Shown here piece by piece: positions 12,501 to 27,500 of a stretch of DNA of 64,000 bases. A program made the translations under genes and the position numbers. Below the pieces are notes generated by a model, which worked only from the letters and a program-made list of their open reading frames with translations, was not told the origin of the DNA and did no database searches. This stretch comes from Sipunculus nudus (Eukaryota > Annelida > Sipuncula > Golfingiida > Sipunculidae): NCBI GenBank assembly GCA_026874595.1, contig CM049321.1:16441979-16505978 (forward strand), read 5' to 3'. Positions within the stretch are counted from its first letter, which is position 1, and every line of letters begins with the position of its first letter.

Positions 12501-15500
12501 CTGAATGTGTGGTTATGTCACAGACTTGATAGTATGAAGATGAATCAAGGTCTGTGAATGTGTGGTCATGTCACAGACTTGGTAGTATGAAGATGAATCA
12601 AGGTCTGTGAATGTGTGGTCATGTCACAGACTTGGTAGTATGAAGATGAATCAAGGTCTGTGAATGTGTGGTCATGTCACAGACTTGGTAGTATGAAGAT
12701 GAATCAAGGCCTGTGAATGTGTGGTCATGTCACAGACTTGGTAGTATGAAGATGAATCAAGGCCTGTGAATGTGTGGCCATGTCACAGACTTGGTAGTAT
12801 GAAGATGAATCAAGGCCTGTGAATGAGTGGTCATGTCACAGACTTGGTATTATGAAGACAAATCAAGGTCTCTGAATGTGTGGTTATGTCACAGACTTGG
12901 TAGTATGAAGATGAATCAAGGCCTGTGAATGTGTGGTCATGTCACAGACTTGAGAGTATGAAGATGAATCAAGGTCTGTGAATGTGTGGTCATGTCACAC
13001 ACTTGGTAGTATGAAGATGAATCAAGGCCTGAGAATGAGTGGTCATGTCACAGACTTGGTATTATGAAGACAAATCAAGGTCTCTGAATGTGTGGTCATG
13101 TCACAGACTTGGTAGTATGAAGATGAATCAAGGCCTGTGAATGAGTGGTCATGTCACAGACTTGGTATTATGAAGACAAATCAAGGTCTCTGAATGTGTG
13201 GTCATGTCACAGACTTGGTAGTATGAAGATGAATCAAGCTCTGTGAATGGGTAGTCATGTCACAGACTTGGTAGTTTGAAGATGAATCAAGGTCTGTGAA
13301 TGTGTGGTCATGTCACAGACTTGGTAGTATGAAGATGAATCAAGGTCTGTGAATGGGTAGTCATGTCACAGACTTGGTAGTATGAAGATGAATCAAGGCC
13401 TGTGAATGTGTGGTCATGTCACAGACTTGGTAGTATGAAGACAAATCAAGGTCTCTGAATGTGTGGTTATGTCACAGACTTGGTAGTATGAAGATGAATC
13501 AAGGCCTGTGAACGTGTGGTCATGTCACAGACTTGGTAGTATGAAGATGAATCAAGGTCTGTGAATGTGTGGTCATGTCACACACTTGGTAGTATGAAGA
13601 TGAATCAAGGCCTGTGAATGAGTGGTCATGTCACAGACTTGGTATTATGAAGACAAATCAAGGTCTCTGAATGTGTGGTTATATCACAGACTTGGTATTA
13701 TGAAGACAAATCAAGGTCTCTGAATGTGTGGTTATGTCACAGACTTGGTAGTATGAAGATGAATCAAGGCCTGTGAATGTGTGGTCATGTCACAGACTTG
13801 GTTGTATGAAGATGAATTAAGGTCTGTGAATGTGTGGTCATGTCACAGACTTGGTAGTATGAAGATGAATCAAGGTCTGTGAATGTGTGGTCATGTCACA
13901 GACTTGGTAGTATGAAGATGAATCAAGGTCTGTGAATGTGTGTTCATGTCACAGACTTGGTAGTATGAAGATGAATCAGGGTCTGTGAATGTGTGGTCAT
14001 GTCACAGACTTGGTAGTATGAAGATGAATCAAGGTCTGTGAATGTGTGGTCATGTCACAGACTTGGTAGTATGAAGATGAATCAAGGCCTGTGAATGTGT
14101 GGTCATGTCACAGACTTGGTAGTATGAAGACAAATCAAGGTCTCTGAATGTGTGGTTATGTCACAGACTTGGTAGTATGAAGATGAATCAAGGCTTGTGA
14201 ATGTGTGGTCATGTCACAGACTTGGTAGTATGAAGATGAATCAAGGTCTGTGAATGTGTGGTCATGTCACACACTTGGTAGTATGAAGATGAATCAAGGC
14301 CTGTGAATGAGTGGTCATGTCACAGACTTGGTATTATGAAGACAAATCAAGGTCTCTGAATGTGTGGTTATGTCACAGACTTGGTAGTATGAAGATGAAT
14401 CAAGGCCTGTGAATGTGTGGTCATGTCACAGACTTGGTAGTATGAAGACAAATCAAGGTCTCTGAATGTGTAGTCATGTCACAGAATTGGTAGTATGAAG
14501 ATGAATCAAGGCCTGTGAATGTGTGGTCATGTCACAGACTTGGTAGTATGAAGATGAATCAAGGCCTGTGAATGAGTGGTCATGTAACAGACTTGGTATT
14601 ATGAAGACAAATCAAGGTCTCTGAATGTGTGGTTATGTCACAGACTTGGTAGTATGAAGATGAATCAAGGCCTGTGAATGTGTGGTCATGTCACAGACTT
14701 GAGAGTATGAAGATGAATCAAGGTCTGTGAATGTGTGGTCATGTCACACACTTGGTAGTATGAAGATGAATCAAGGCCTGAGAATGAGTGGTCATGTCAC
14801 AGACTTGGTATTATGAAGACAAATCAAGGTCTCTGAATGTGTGGTCATGTCACAGACTTGGTAGTATGAAGATGAATCAAGGCCTGTGAATGAGTGGTCA
14901 TGTCACAGACTTGGTATTATGAAGACAAATCAAGGTCTCTGAATGTGTGGTCATGTCACAGACTTGGTAGTATGAAGATGAATCAAGCTCTGTGAATGGG
15001 TAGTCATGTCACAGACTTGGTAGTTTGAAGATGAATCAAGGTCTGTGAATGTGTGGTCATGTCACAGACTTGGTAGTATGAAGATGAATCAAGGTCTGTG
15101 AATGGGTAGTCATGTCACAGACTTGGTAGTATGAAGATGAATCAAGGCCTGTGAATGTGTGGTCATGTCACAGACTTGGTAGTATGAAGACAAATCAAGG
15201 TCTCTGAATGTGTGGTTATGTCACAGTCTTGGTAGTATGAAGATGAATCAAGGCCTGTGAATGTGTGGTCATGTCACAGACTTGGTAGTATGAAGACAAA
15301 TCAAGGTCTCTGAATGTGTGGTTATGTCACAGACTTGGTAGTATGAAGATGAATCAAGGCCTGTGAATGTGTGGTCATGTCACAGACTTGGTAGTATGAA
15401 GATGAATCAAGGCCTCTGAATGTGTGGTCATGTCACAGACTTGGTAGTATGAATATGAATCAAGGTCTGTGAATGTGTGGTCATGTCACAGACTTGGTTG

Positions 15501-18500
15501 TATGAAGATGAATTAAGGTCTGTGAATGTGTGGTCATGTCACAGACTTGGTAGTATGAAGATGAATCAAGGTCTGTGAATGTGTGTTCATGTCACAGACT
15601 TGGTAGTATGAAGATGAATCAAGGCCTGTGAATGTGTGGTTATGTCACAGAATTGGTAGTATGAAGATGAATCAAGGCCTGTGAATGTGTGGTCATGTCA
15701 CAGACTTGGTAGTATGAAGATGAATCAAGGTCTGTGAATGTGTGGTCATGTCACAGACTTGGTTGTATGAAGATGAATTAAGGTCTGTGAATGTGTGGTC
15801 ATGTCACAGACTTGGTAGTATGAAGATGAATCAAGGTCTGTGAATGTGTGGTCATGTCACAGACTTGGTAGTATGAAGATGAATCAAGGTCTGTGAATGA
15901 GTGGTCATGTCACAGACTTGGTAGTATGAAGATGAATCAAGGTCTGTGAATGTGTGGTCATGTCACAGACTTGGTAGTATGAAGATGAATCCAGGTCTGT
16001 GAATGTGTGGTCATGTCACAGACTTGGTAGTATGAAGATGAATCAAGGTCTGTGAATGTGTGGTCATGTCACAGACTTGGTAGTATGAAGATGAATCAAG
16101 GCCTGTGAATGTGTGGTCATGTCACAGACTTGGTAGTATGAAGACAAATCAAGGTCTCTGAATGTGTGGTTATGTCACAGACTTGGTAGTATGAAGATGA
16201 ATCAAGGCCTGTGAAGGTGTGGTCATGTCACAGACTTGGTAGTATGAAGATGAATCAAGGTCTGTGAATGTGTGTTCATGTCACAGACTTGGTAGTATGA
16301 AGATGAATCAGGGTCTGTGAATGTGTGGTCATGTCACAGACTTGGTAGTATGAAGATGAATCAAGGTCTGTGAATGTGTGGTCATGTCACAGACTTGGTA
16401 GTATGAAGATGAATCAAGGCCTGTGAATGTGTGGTCATGTCACAGACTTGGTAGTATGAAGACAAATCAAGGTCTCTGAATGTGTGGTTATATCACAGAC
16501 TTGGTAGTATGAAGATGAATCAAGGCTTGTGAATGTGTGGTCATGTCACAGACTTGGTAGTATGAAGATGAATCAAGGTCTGTGAATGTGTGGTCATGTC
16601 ACACACTTGGTAGTATGAAGATGAATCAAGGCCTGTGAATGAGTGGTCATGTCACAGACTTGGTATTATGAAGACAAATCAAGGTCTCTGAATGTGTGGT
16701 TATGTCACAGACTTGGTAGTATGAAGATGAATCAAGGCCTGTGAACGTGTGGTCATGTCACAGACTTGGTAGTATGAAGATGAATCAAGGTCTGTGAATG
16801 TGTGGTCATGTCACACACTTGGTAGTATGAAGATGAATCAAGGCCTGTGAATGAGTGGTCATGTCACAGACTTGGTATTATGAAGACAAATCAAGGTCTC
16901 TGAATGTGTGGTTATATCACAGACTTGGTATTATGAAGACAAATCAAGGTCTCTGAATGTGTGGTTATGTCACAGACTTGGTAGTATGAAGATGAATCAA
17001 GGCCTGTGAATGTGTGGTCATGTCACAGACTTGGTTGTATGAAGATGAATTAAGGTCTGTGAATGTGTGGTCATGTCACAGACTTGGTAGTATGAAGATG
17101 AATCAAGGTCTGTGAATGTGTGGTCATGTCACAGACTTGGTAGTATGAAGATGAATCAAGGTCTGTGAATGTGTGTTCATGTCACAGACTTGGTAGTATG
17201 AAGATGAATCAGGGTCTGTGAATGTGTGGTCATGTCACAGACTTGGTAGTATGAAGATGAATCAAGGTCTGTGAATGTGTGGTCATGTCACAGACTTGGT
17301 AGTATGAAGATGAATCAAGGCCTGTGAATGTGTGGTCATGTCACAGACTTGGTAGTATGAAGACAAATCAAGGTCTCTGAATGTGTGGTTATGTCACAGA
17401 CTTGGTAGTATGAAGATGAATCAAGGCTTGTGAATGTGTGGTCATGTCACAGACTTGGTAGTATGAAGATGAATCAAGGTCTGTGAATGTGTGGTCATGT
17501 CACACACTTGGTAGTATGAAGATGAATCAAGGCCTGTGAATGAGTGGTCATGTCACAGACTTGGTATTATGAAGACAAATCAAGGTCTCTGAATGTGTGG
17601 TTATGTCACAGACTTGGTAGTATGAAGATGAATCAAGGCCTGTGAATGTGTGGTCATGTCACAGACTTGGTAGTATGAAGACAAATCAAGGTCTCTGAAT
17701 GTGTAGTCATGTCACAGAATTGGTAGTATGAAGATGAATCAAGGCCTGTGAATGTGTGGTCATGTCACAGACTTGGTAGTATGAAGATGAATCAAGGCCT
17801 GTGAATGAGTGGTCATGTAACAGACTTGGTATTATGAAGACAAATCAAGGTCTCTGAATGTGTGGTTATGTCACAGACTTGGTAGTATGAAGATGAATCA
17901 AGGCCTGTGAATGTGTGGTCATGTCACAGACTTGAGAGTATGAAGATGAATCAAGGTCTGTGAATGTGTGGTCATGTCACACACTTGGTAGTATGAAGAT
18001 GAATCAAGGCCTGAGAATGAGTGGTCATGTCACAGACTTGGTATTATGAAGACAAATCAAGGTCTCTGAATGTGTGGTCATGTCACAGACTTGGTAGTAT
18101 GAAGATGAATCAAGGCCTGTGAATGAGTGGTCATGTCACAGACTTGGTATTATGAAGACAAATCAAGGTCTCTGAATGTGTGGTCATGTCACAGACTTGG
18201 TAGTATGAAGATGAATCAAGCTCTGTGAATGGGTAGTCATGTCACAGACTTGGTAGTTTGAAGATGAATCAAGGTCTGTGAATGTGTGGTCATGTCACAG
18301 ACTTGGTAGTATGAAGATGAATCAAGGTCTGTGAATGGGTAGTCATGTCACAGACTTGGTAGTATGAAGATGAATCAAGGCCTGTGAATGTGTGGTCATG
18401 TCACAGACTTGGTAGTATGAAGACAAATCAAGGTCTCTGAATGTGTGGTTATGTCACAGTCTTGGTAGTATGAAGATGAATCAAGGCCTGTGAATGTGTG

Positions 18501-21500
18501 GTCATGTCACAGACTTGGTAGTATGAAGACAAATCAAGGTCTCTGAATGTGTGGTTATGTCACAGACTTGGTAGTATGAAGATGAATCAAGGCCTGTGAA
18601 TGTGTGGTCATGTCACAGACTTGGTAGTATGAAGATGAATCAAGGCCTCTGAATGTGTGGTCATGTCACAGACTTGGTAGTATGAATATGAATCAAGGTC
18701 TGTGAATGTGTGGTCATGTCACAGACTTGGTTGTATGAAGATGAATTAAGGTCTGTGAATGTGTGGTCATGTCACAGACTTGGTAGTATGAAGATGAATC
18801 AAGGTCTGTGAATGTGTGTTCATGTCACAGACTTGGTAGTATGAAGATGAATCAAGGCCTGTGAATGTGTGGTTATGTCACAGAATTGGTAGTATGAAGA
18901 TGAATCAAGGCCTGTGAATGTGTGGTCATGTCACAGACTTGGTAGTATGAAGATGAATCAAGGTCTGTGAATGTGTGGTCATGTCACAGACTTGGTTGTA
19001 TGAAGATGAATTAAGGTCTGTGAATGTGTGGTCATGTCACAGACTTGGTAGTATGAAGATGAATCAAGGTCTGTGAATGTGTGGTCATGTCACAGACTTG
19101 GTAGTATGAAGATGAATCAAGGTCTGTGAATGAGTGGTCATGTCACAGACTTGGTAGTATGAAGATGAATCAAGGTCTGTGAATGTGTGGTCATGTCACA
19201 GACTTGGTAGTATGAAGATGAATCCAGGTCTGTGAATGTGTGGTCATGTCACAGACTTGGTAGTATGAAGATGAATCAAGGTCTGTGAATGTGTGGTCAT
19301 GTCACAGACTTGGTAGTATGAAGATGAATCAAGGCCTGTGAATGTGTGGTCATGTCACAGACTTGGTAGTATGAAGACAAATCAAGGTCTCTGAATGTGT
19401 GGTTATGTCACAGACTTGGTAGTATGAAGATGAATCAAGGCCTGTGAAGGTGTGGTCATGTCACAGACTTGGTAGTATGAAGATGAATCAAGGTCTGTGA
19501 ATGTGTGTTCATGTCACAGACTTGGTAGTATGAAGATGAATCAGGGTCTGTGAATGTGTGGTCATGTCACAGACTTGGTAGTATGAAGATGAATCAAGGT
19601 CTGTGAATGTGTGGTCATGTCACAGACTTGGTAGTATGAAGATGAATCAAGGCCTGTGAATGTGTGGTCATGTCACAGACTTGGTAGTATGAAGACAAAT
19701 CAAGGTCTCTGAATGTGTGGTTATATCACAGACTTGGTAGTATGAAGATGAATCAAGGCTTGTGAATGTGTGGTCATGTCACAGACTTGGTAGTATGAAG
19801 ATGAATCAAGGTCTGTGAATGTGTGGTCATGTCACACACTTGGTAGTATGAAGATGAATCAAGGCCTGTGAATGAGTGGTCATGTCACAGACTTGGTATT
19901 ATGAAGACAAATCAAGGTCTCTGAATGTGTGGTTATGTCACAGACTTGGTAGTATGAAGATGAATCAAGGCCTGTGAATGTGTGGTCATGTCACAGACTT
20001 GGTAGTATGAAGACAAATCAAGGTCTCTGAATGTGTGGTCATGTCACAGAATTGGTAGTATGAAGATGAATCAAGGCCTGTGAATGTGTGGTCATGTCAC
20101 AGACTTGGTAGTATGAAGATGAATCAAGGCCTGTGAATGAGTGGTCATGTAACAGACTTGGTATTATGAAGACAAATCAAGGTCTCTGAATGTGTGGTTA
20201 TGTCACAGACTTGGTAGTATGAAGATGAATCAAGGCCTGTGAATGAGTGGTCATGTCACAGACTTGGTAGTATGAAGATGAATCAAGGTCTGTGAATGTG
20301 TGGTCATGTCACAGACTTGGTAGTATGAAGATGAATCCAGGTCTGTGAATGTGTGGTCATGTCACAGACTTGGTAGTATGAAGATGAATCAAGGTCTGTG
20401 AATGTGTGGTCATGTCACAGACTTGGTAGTATGAAGATGAATCAAGGCCTGTGAATGTGTGGTCATGTCACAGACTTGGTATTATGAAGACAAATCAAGG
20501 TCTGTGAATGTGTGGTCATGTCACAGACTTGGTAGTATGAAGATGAATCAAGGTCTGTGAATGAGTGGTCATGTCACAGACTTGGTAGTATGAAGATGAA
20601 TCAAGGTCTGTGAATGTGTGGTCATGTCACAGACTTGGTAGTATGAAGATGAATCCAGGTCTGTGAATGTGTGGTCATGTCACAGACTTGGTAGTATGAA
20701 GATGAATCAAGGTCTGTGAATGTGTGGTCATGTCACAGACTTGGTAGTATGAAGATGAATCAAGGCCTGTGAATGTGTGGTCATGTCACAGACTTGGTAG
20801 TATGAAGACAAATCAAGGTCTCTGAATGTGTGGTTATGTCACAGACTTGGTAGTATGAAGATGAATCAAGGCCTGTGAAGGTGTGGTCATGTCACAGACT
20901 TGGTAGTATGAAGATGAATCAAGGTCTGTGAATGTGTGTTCATGTCACAGACTTGGTAGTATGAAGATGAATCAGGGTCTGTGAATGTGTGGTCATGTCA
21001 CAGACTTGGTAGTATGAAGATGAATCAAGGTCTGTGAATGTGTGGTCATGTCACAGACTTGGTAGTATGAAGATGAATCAAGGCCTGTGAATGTGTGGTC
21101 ATGTCACAGACTTGGTAGTATGAAGACAAATCAAGGTCTCTGAATGTGTGGTTATGTCACAGACTTGGTAGTATGAAGATGAATCAAGGCTTGTGAATGT
21201 GTGGTCATGTCACAGACTTGGTAGTATGAAGATGAATCAAGGTCTGTGAATGTGTGGTCATGTCACACACTTGGTAGTATGAAGATGAATCAAGGCCTGT
21301 GAATGAGTGGTCATGTCACAGACTTGGTATTATGAAGACAAATCAAGGTCTCTGAATGTGTGGTTATGTCACAGACTTGGTAGTATGAAGATGAATCAAG
21401 GCCTGTGAATGTGTGGTCATGTCACAGACTTGGTAGTATGAAGACAAATCAAGGTCTCTGAATGTGTGGTCATGTCACAGAATTGGTAGTATGAAGATGA

Positions 21501-24500
21501 ATCAAGGCCTGTGAATGTGTGGTCATGTCACAGACTTGGTAGTATGAAGATGAATCAAGGCCTGTGAATGAGTGGTCATGTAACAGACTTGGTATTATGA
21601 AGACAAATCAAGGTCTCTGAATGTGTGGTTATGTCACAGACTTGGTAGTATGAAGATGAATCAAGGCCTGTGAATGTGTGGTCATGTCACAGACTTGAGA
21701 GTATGAAGATGAATCAAGGTCTGTGAATGTGTGGTCATGTCACACACTTGGTAGTATGAAGATGAATCAAGGCCTGAGAATGAGTGGTCATGTCACAGAC
21801 TTTGTATTATGAAGACAAATCAAGGTCTCTGAATGTGTGGTCATGTCACAGACTTGGTAGTATGAAGATGAATCAAGGCCTGTGAATGAGTGGTCATGTC
21901 ACAGACTTGGTATTATGAAGACAAATCAAGGTCTCTGAATGTGTGGTCATGTCACAGACTTGGTAGTATGAAGATGAATCAAGCTCTGTGAATGGGTAGT
22001 CATGTCACAGACTTGGTAGTTTGAAGATGAATCAAGGTCTGTGAATGTGTGGTCATGTCACAGACTTGGTAGTATGAAGATGAATCAAGGTCTGTGAATG
22101 GGTAGTCATGTCACAGACTTGGTAGTATGAAGATGAATCAAGGCCTGTGAATGTGTGGTCATGTCACAGACTTGGTAGTATGAAGACAAATCAAGGTCTC
22201 TGAATGTGTGGTTATGTCACAGACTTGGTAGTATGAAGATGAATCCAGGTCTGTGAATGTGTGGTCATGTCACAGACTTGGTAGTATGAAGACAAATCAA
22301 GGTCTCTGAATGTGTGGTTATGTCACAGACTTGGTAGTATGAAGATGAATCCAGGTCTGTGAATGTGTGGTCATGTCACAGACTTGGTAGTATGAAGATG
22401 AATCAAGTTCTGTGAATGTGTGGTCATGTCACAGACTTGGTAGTATGAAGACAAATCAAGGTCTCTGAATGTGTGGTTATGTCACAGAATTGGTAGTATG
22501 AAGATGAATCAAGGCCTGTGAATGTGTGGTCATGTCACAGACTTGGTAGTATGAAGACAAATCAAGGTCTCTGAATGTGTGGTTATGTCACAGACTTGGT
22601 AGTATGAAGATGAATCCAGGTCTGTGAATGTGTGGTCATGTCACAGACTTGGTAGTATGAAGATGAATCAAGTTCTGTGAATGTGTGGTCATGTCACAGA
22701 CTTGGTAGTATGAAGATGAATCAAGGCCTGTGAATGTGTGGTCATGTCACAGACTTGGTATTATGAAGACAAATCAAGGTCTGTGAATGTGTGGTCATGT
22801 CACAGACTTGGTAGTATGAAGATGAATCAAGGTCTGTGAATGAGTGGTCATGTCACAGACTTGGTAGTATGAAGATGAATCAAGGTCTGTGAATGTGTGG
22901 TCATGTCACAGACTTGGTAGTATGAAGATGAATCCAGGTCTGTGAATGTGTGGTCATGTCACAGACTTGGTAGTATGAAGATGAATCAAGGTCTGTGAAT
23001 GTGTGGTCATGTCACAGACTTGGTAGTATGAAGATGAATCAAGGCCTGTGAATGTGTGGTCATGTCACAGACTTGGTAGTATGAAGACAAATCAAGGTCT
23101 CTGAATGTGTGGTTATGTCACAGACTTGGTAGTATGAAGATGAATCAAGGCCTGTGAAGGTGTGGTCATGTCACAGACTTGGTAGTATGAAGATGAATCA
23201 AGGTCTGTGAATGTGTGTTCATGTCACAGACTTGGTAGTATGAAGATGAATCAGGGTCTGTGAATGTGTGGTCATGTCACAGACTTGGTAGTATGAAGAT
23301 GAATCAAGGTCTGTGAATGTGTGGTCATGTCACAGACTTGGTAGTATGAAGATGAATCAAGGCCTGTGAATGTGTGGTCATGTCACAGACTTGGTAGTAT
23401 GAAGACAAATCAAGGTCTCTGAATGTGTGGTTATGTCACAGACTTGGTAGTATGAAGATGAATCAAGGCTTGTGAATGTGTGGTCATGTCACAGACTTGG
23501 TAGTATGAAGATGAATCAAGGTCTGTGAATGTGTGGTCATGTCACACACTTGGTAGTATGAAGATGAATCAAGGCCTGTGAATGAGTGGTCATGTCACAG
23601 ACTTGGTATTATGAAGACAAATCAAGGTCTCTGAATGTGTGGTTATGTCACAGACTTGGTAGTATGAAGATGAATCAAGGCCTGTGAATGTGTGGTCATG
23701 TCACAGACTTGGTAGTATGAAGACAAATCAAGGTCTCTGAATGTGTGGTCATGTCACAGAATTGGTAGTATGAAGATGAATCAAGGCCTGTGAATGTGTG
23801 GTCATGTCACAGACTTGGTAGTATGAAGATGAATCAAGGCCTGTGAATGAGTGGTCATGTAACAGACTTGGTATTATGAAGACAAATCAAGGTCTCTGAA
23901 TGTGTGGTTATGTCACAGACTTGGTAGTATGAAGATGAATCAAGGCCTGTGAATGTGTGGTCATGTCACAGACTTGAGAGTATGAAGATGAATCAAGGTC
24001 TGTGAATGTGTGGTCATGTCACACACTTGGTAGTATGAAGATGAATCAAGGCCTGAGAATGAGTGGTCATGTCACAGACTTGGTATTATGAAGACAAATC
24101 AAGGTCTCTGAATGTGTGGTCATGTCACAGACTTGGTAGTATGAAGATGAATCAAGGCCTGTGAATGAGTGGTCATGTCACAGACTTGGTATTATGAAGA
24201 CAAATCAAGGTCTCTGAATGTGTGGTCATGTCACAGACTTGGTAGTATGAAGATGAATCAAGCTCTGTGAATGGGTAGTCATGTCACAGACTTGGTAGTT
24301 TGAAGATGAATCAAGGTCTGTGAATGTGTGGTCATGTCACAGACTTGGTAGTATGAAGATGAATCAAGGTCTGTGAATGGGTAGTCATGTCACAGACTTG
24401 GTAGTATGAAGATGAATCAAGGCCTGTGAATGTGTGGTCATGTCACAGACTTGGTAGTATGAAGACAAATCAAGGTCTCTGAATGTGTGGTTATGTCACA

Positions 24501-27500
24501 GACTTGGTAGTATGAAGATGAATCAAGGCCTGTGAATGTGTGGTCATGTCACAGACTTGGTAGTATGAAGATGAATCAAGGTCTGTGAATGTGTGGTCAT
24601 GTCACACACTTGGTAGTATGAAGATGAATCAAGGCCTGTGAATGAGTGGTCATGTCACAGACTTGGTATTATGAAGACAAATCAAGGTCTCTGAATGTGT
24701 GGTTATGTCACAGACTTGGTATTATGAAGACAAATCAAGGTCTCTGAATGTGTGGTTATGTCACAGACTTGGTAGTATGAAGATGAATCAAGGCCTGTGA
24801 ATGTGTGGTCATGTCACAGACTTGGTTGTATGAAGATAAATTAAGGTCTGTGAATGTGTGGTCATGTCACAGACTTGGTAGTATGAAGATGAATCAAGGT
24901 CTGTGAATGTGTGGTCATGTCACAGACTTGGTAGTATGAAGATGAATCAAGGTCTGTGAATGTGTGGTCATGTCACAGACTTGGTAGTATGAAGATGAAT
25001 CAAGGCCTGTGAATGTGTGGTCATGTCACAGACTTGGTAGTATGAAGATGAATCAAGGCCTGTGAATGTGTGGTTATGTCACAGACTTGGTAGTATGAAG
25101 ATGAATCAAGGCCTGTGAAGGTGTGGTCATGTCACAGACTTGGTAGTATGAAGATGAATCAAGGTCTGTGAATGTGTGGTCATGTCACAGACTTGGTTGT
25201 ATGAAGATGAATTAAGGTCTGTGAATGTGTGGTCATGTCACAGACTTGGTAGTATGAAGATGAATCAAGGTCTGTGAATGTGTGGTCCTGTCACGGACTT
25301 GGTAGTATGAAGATGAATCAAGGTCTGTGAATGAGTGGTCATGTCACAGACTTGGTAGTATGAAGATGAATCAAGGTCTGTGAATGTGTGGTCATGTCAC
25401 ACACTTGGTAGTATGAAGATGAATCAATGCCTGTGAATGAGTGGTCATGTCACAGACTTGGTATTATGAAGACAAATCAAGGTCTCTGAATGTGTGGTTA
25501 TGTCACAGACTTGGTAGTATGAAGATGAATCAAGGTCTGTGAATGTGTGGTCATGTCACAGACTTGGTAGTATGAAGATGAATCAAGGCCTGTGAATGTG
25601 TGGTCATGTCACAGACTTGATAGTATGAAGATGAATCAAGGCCTGTGAGTGTGTGGTCATGTCACAGACTTGGTAGTAGGAAGATGAATCAAGGTCTGTG
25701 AATGGGTAGTCATGTCACAGACTTGGTAGTATGAAGATGAATCAAGGTCTGTGAATGTGTGGTCATGTCACAGACTTGGTAGTATGAAGATGAATCCAGG
25801 TCTGTGAATGTGTGGTCATGTCACAGACTTGGTAGTATGAAGATGAATCAAGGTCTGTGAATGTGTGGTCATGTCACAGACTTGGTAGTATGAAGATGAA
25901 TCAAGGCCTGTGAATGTGTGGTCATGTCACAGACTTGGTAGTATGAAGACAAATCAAGGTCTCTGAATGTGTGGTTATGTCACAGACTTGGTAGTATGAA
26001 GATGAATCAAGGCCTGTGAATGTGTGGTCATGTCACAGACTTGGTAGTATGAAGATGAATCAAGGCCTGTGAACGTGTGGTCATGTCACAGACTTGATAG
26101 TATGAAGATGAATCAAGGCCTGTGAGTGTGTGGTCATGTCACAGACTTGGTAGTATGAAGATGAATCAAGGTCTGTGAATGGGTAGTCATGTCACAGACT
26201 TGGTAGTATGAAGATGAATCAAGGTCTGTGAATGTGTGTTCATGTCACAGACTTGGTAGTATGAAGATGAATCAAGGTCTGTGAATGTGTGGTCATGTCA
26301 CAGACTTGGTAGTATGAAGATGAATCAAGGTCTGTGAATGTGTGGTCATGTCACAGACTTGGTAGTATGAAGATGAATCAAGGCCTGTGAATGTGTGGTC
26401 ATGTCACAGACTTGGTAGTATGAAGACAAATCAAGGTCTCTGAATGTGTGGTTATGTCACAGACTTGGTAGTATGAAGATGAATCAAGGTCTGTGAATGT
26501 GTGGTCCTGTCACGGACTTGAGAGTATGAAGATGAATCAAGGTCTGTGAATGTGTGGTCATGTCACACACTTGGTAGTATGAAGATGAATCAAGGCCTGA
26601 GAATGAGTGGTCATGTCACAGACTTGGTATTATGAAGACAAATCAAGGTCTCTGAATGTGTGGTCATGTCACAGACTTGGTAGTATGAAGATGAATCAAG
26701 GCCTGTGAATGAGTGGTCATGTCACAGACTTGGTATTATGAAGACAAATCAAGGTCTCTGAATGTGTGGTCATGTCACAGACTTGGTAGTATGAAGATGA
26801 ATCAAGCTCTGTGAATGGGTAGTCATGTCACAGACTTGGTAGTTTGAAGATGAATCAAGGTCTGTGAATGTGTGGTCATGTCACAGACTTGGTAGTATGA
26901 AGATGAATCAAGGTCTGTGAATGGGTAGTCATGTCACAGACTTGGTAGTATGAAGATGAATCAAGGCCTGTGAATGTGTGGTCATGTCACAGACTTGGTA
27001 GTATGAAGACAAATCAAGGTCTCTGAATGTGTGGTTATGTCACAGACTTGGTAGTATGAAGATGAATCAAGGCCTGTGAATGTGTGGTCATGTCACAGAC
27101 TTGGTAGTATGAAGATGAATCAAGGCCTGTGAATGTGTGGTCATGTCACACACTTGGTAGTATGAAGATGAATCAAGGCCTGTGAATGAGTGGTCATGTC
27201 ACAGACTTGGTATTATGAAGACAAATCAAGGTCTCTGAATGTGTGGTTATGTCACAGACTTGGTAGTATGAAGATGAATCAAGGCCTGTGAATGTGTTGT
27301 CATGTCACAGACTTGGTAGTATGAAGACAAATCAAGGTCTCTGAATGTGTGGTTATGTCACAGACTTGGTAGTATGAAGATGAATCAAGGCCTGTGAATG
27401 TGTGGTCATGTCACAGACTTGGTAGTATGAAGACAAATCAAGGTCTCTGAATGTGTGGTTATGTCACAGACTTGATAGTATGAAGATGAATCAAGGTCTG

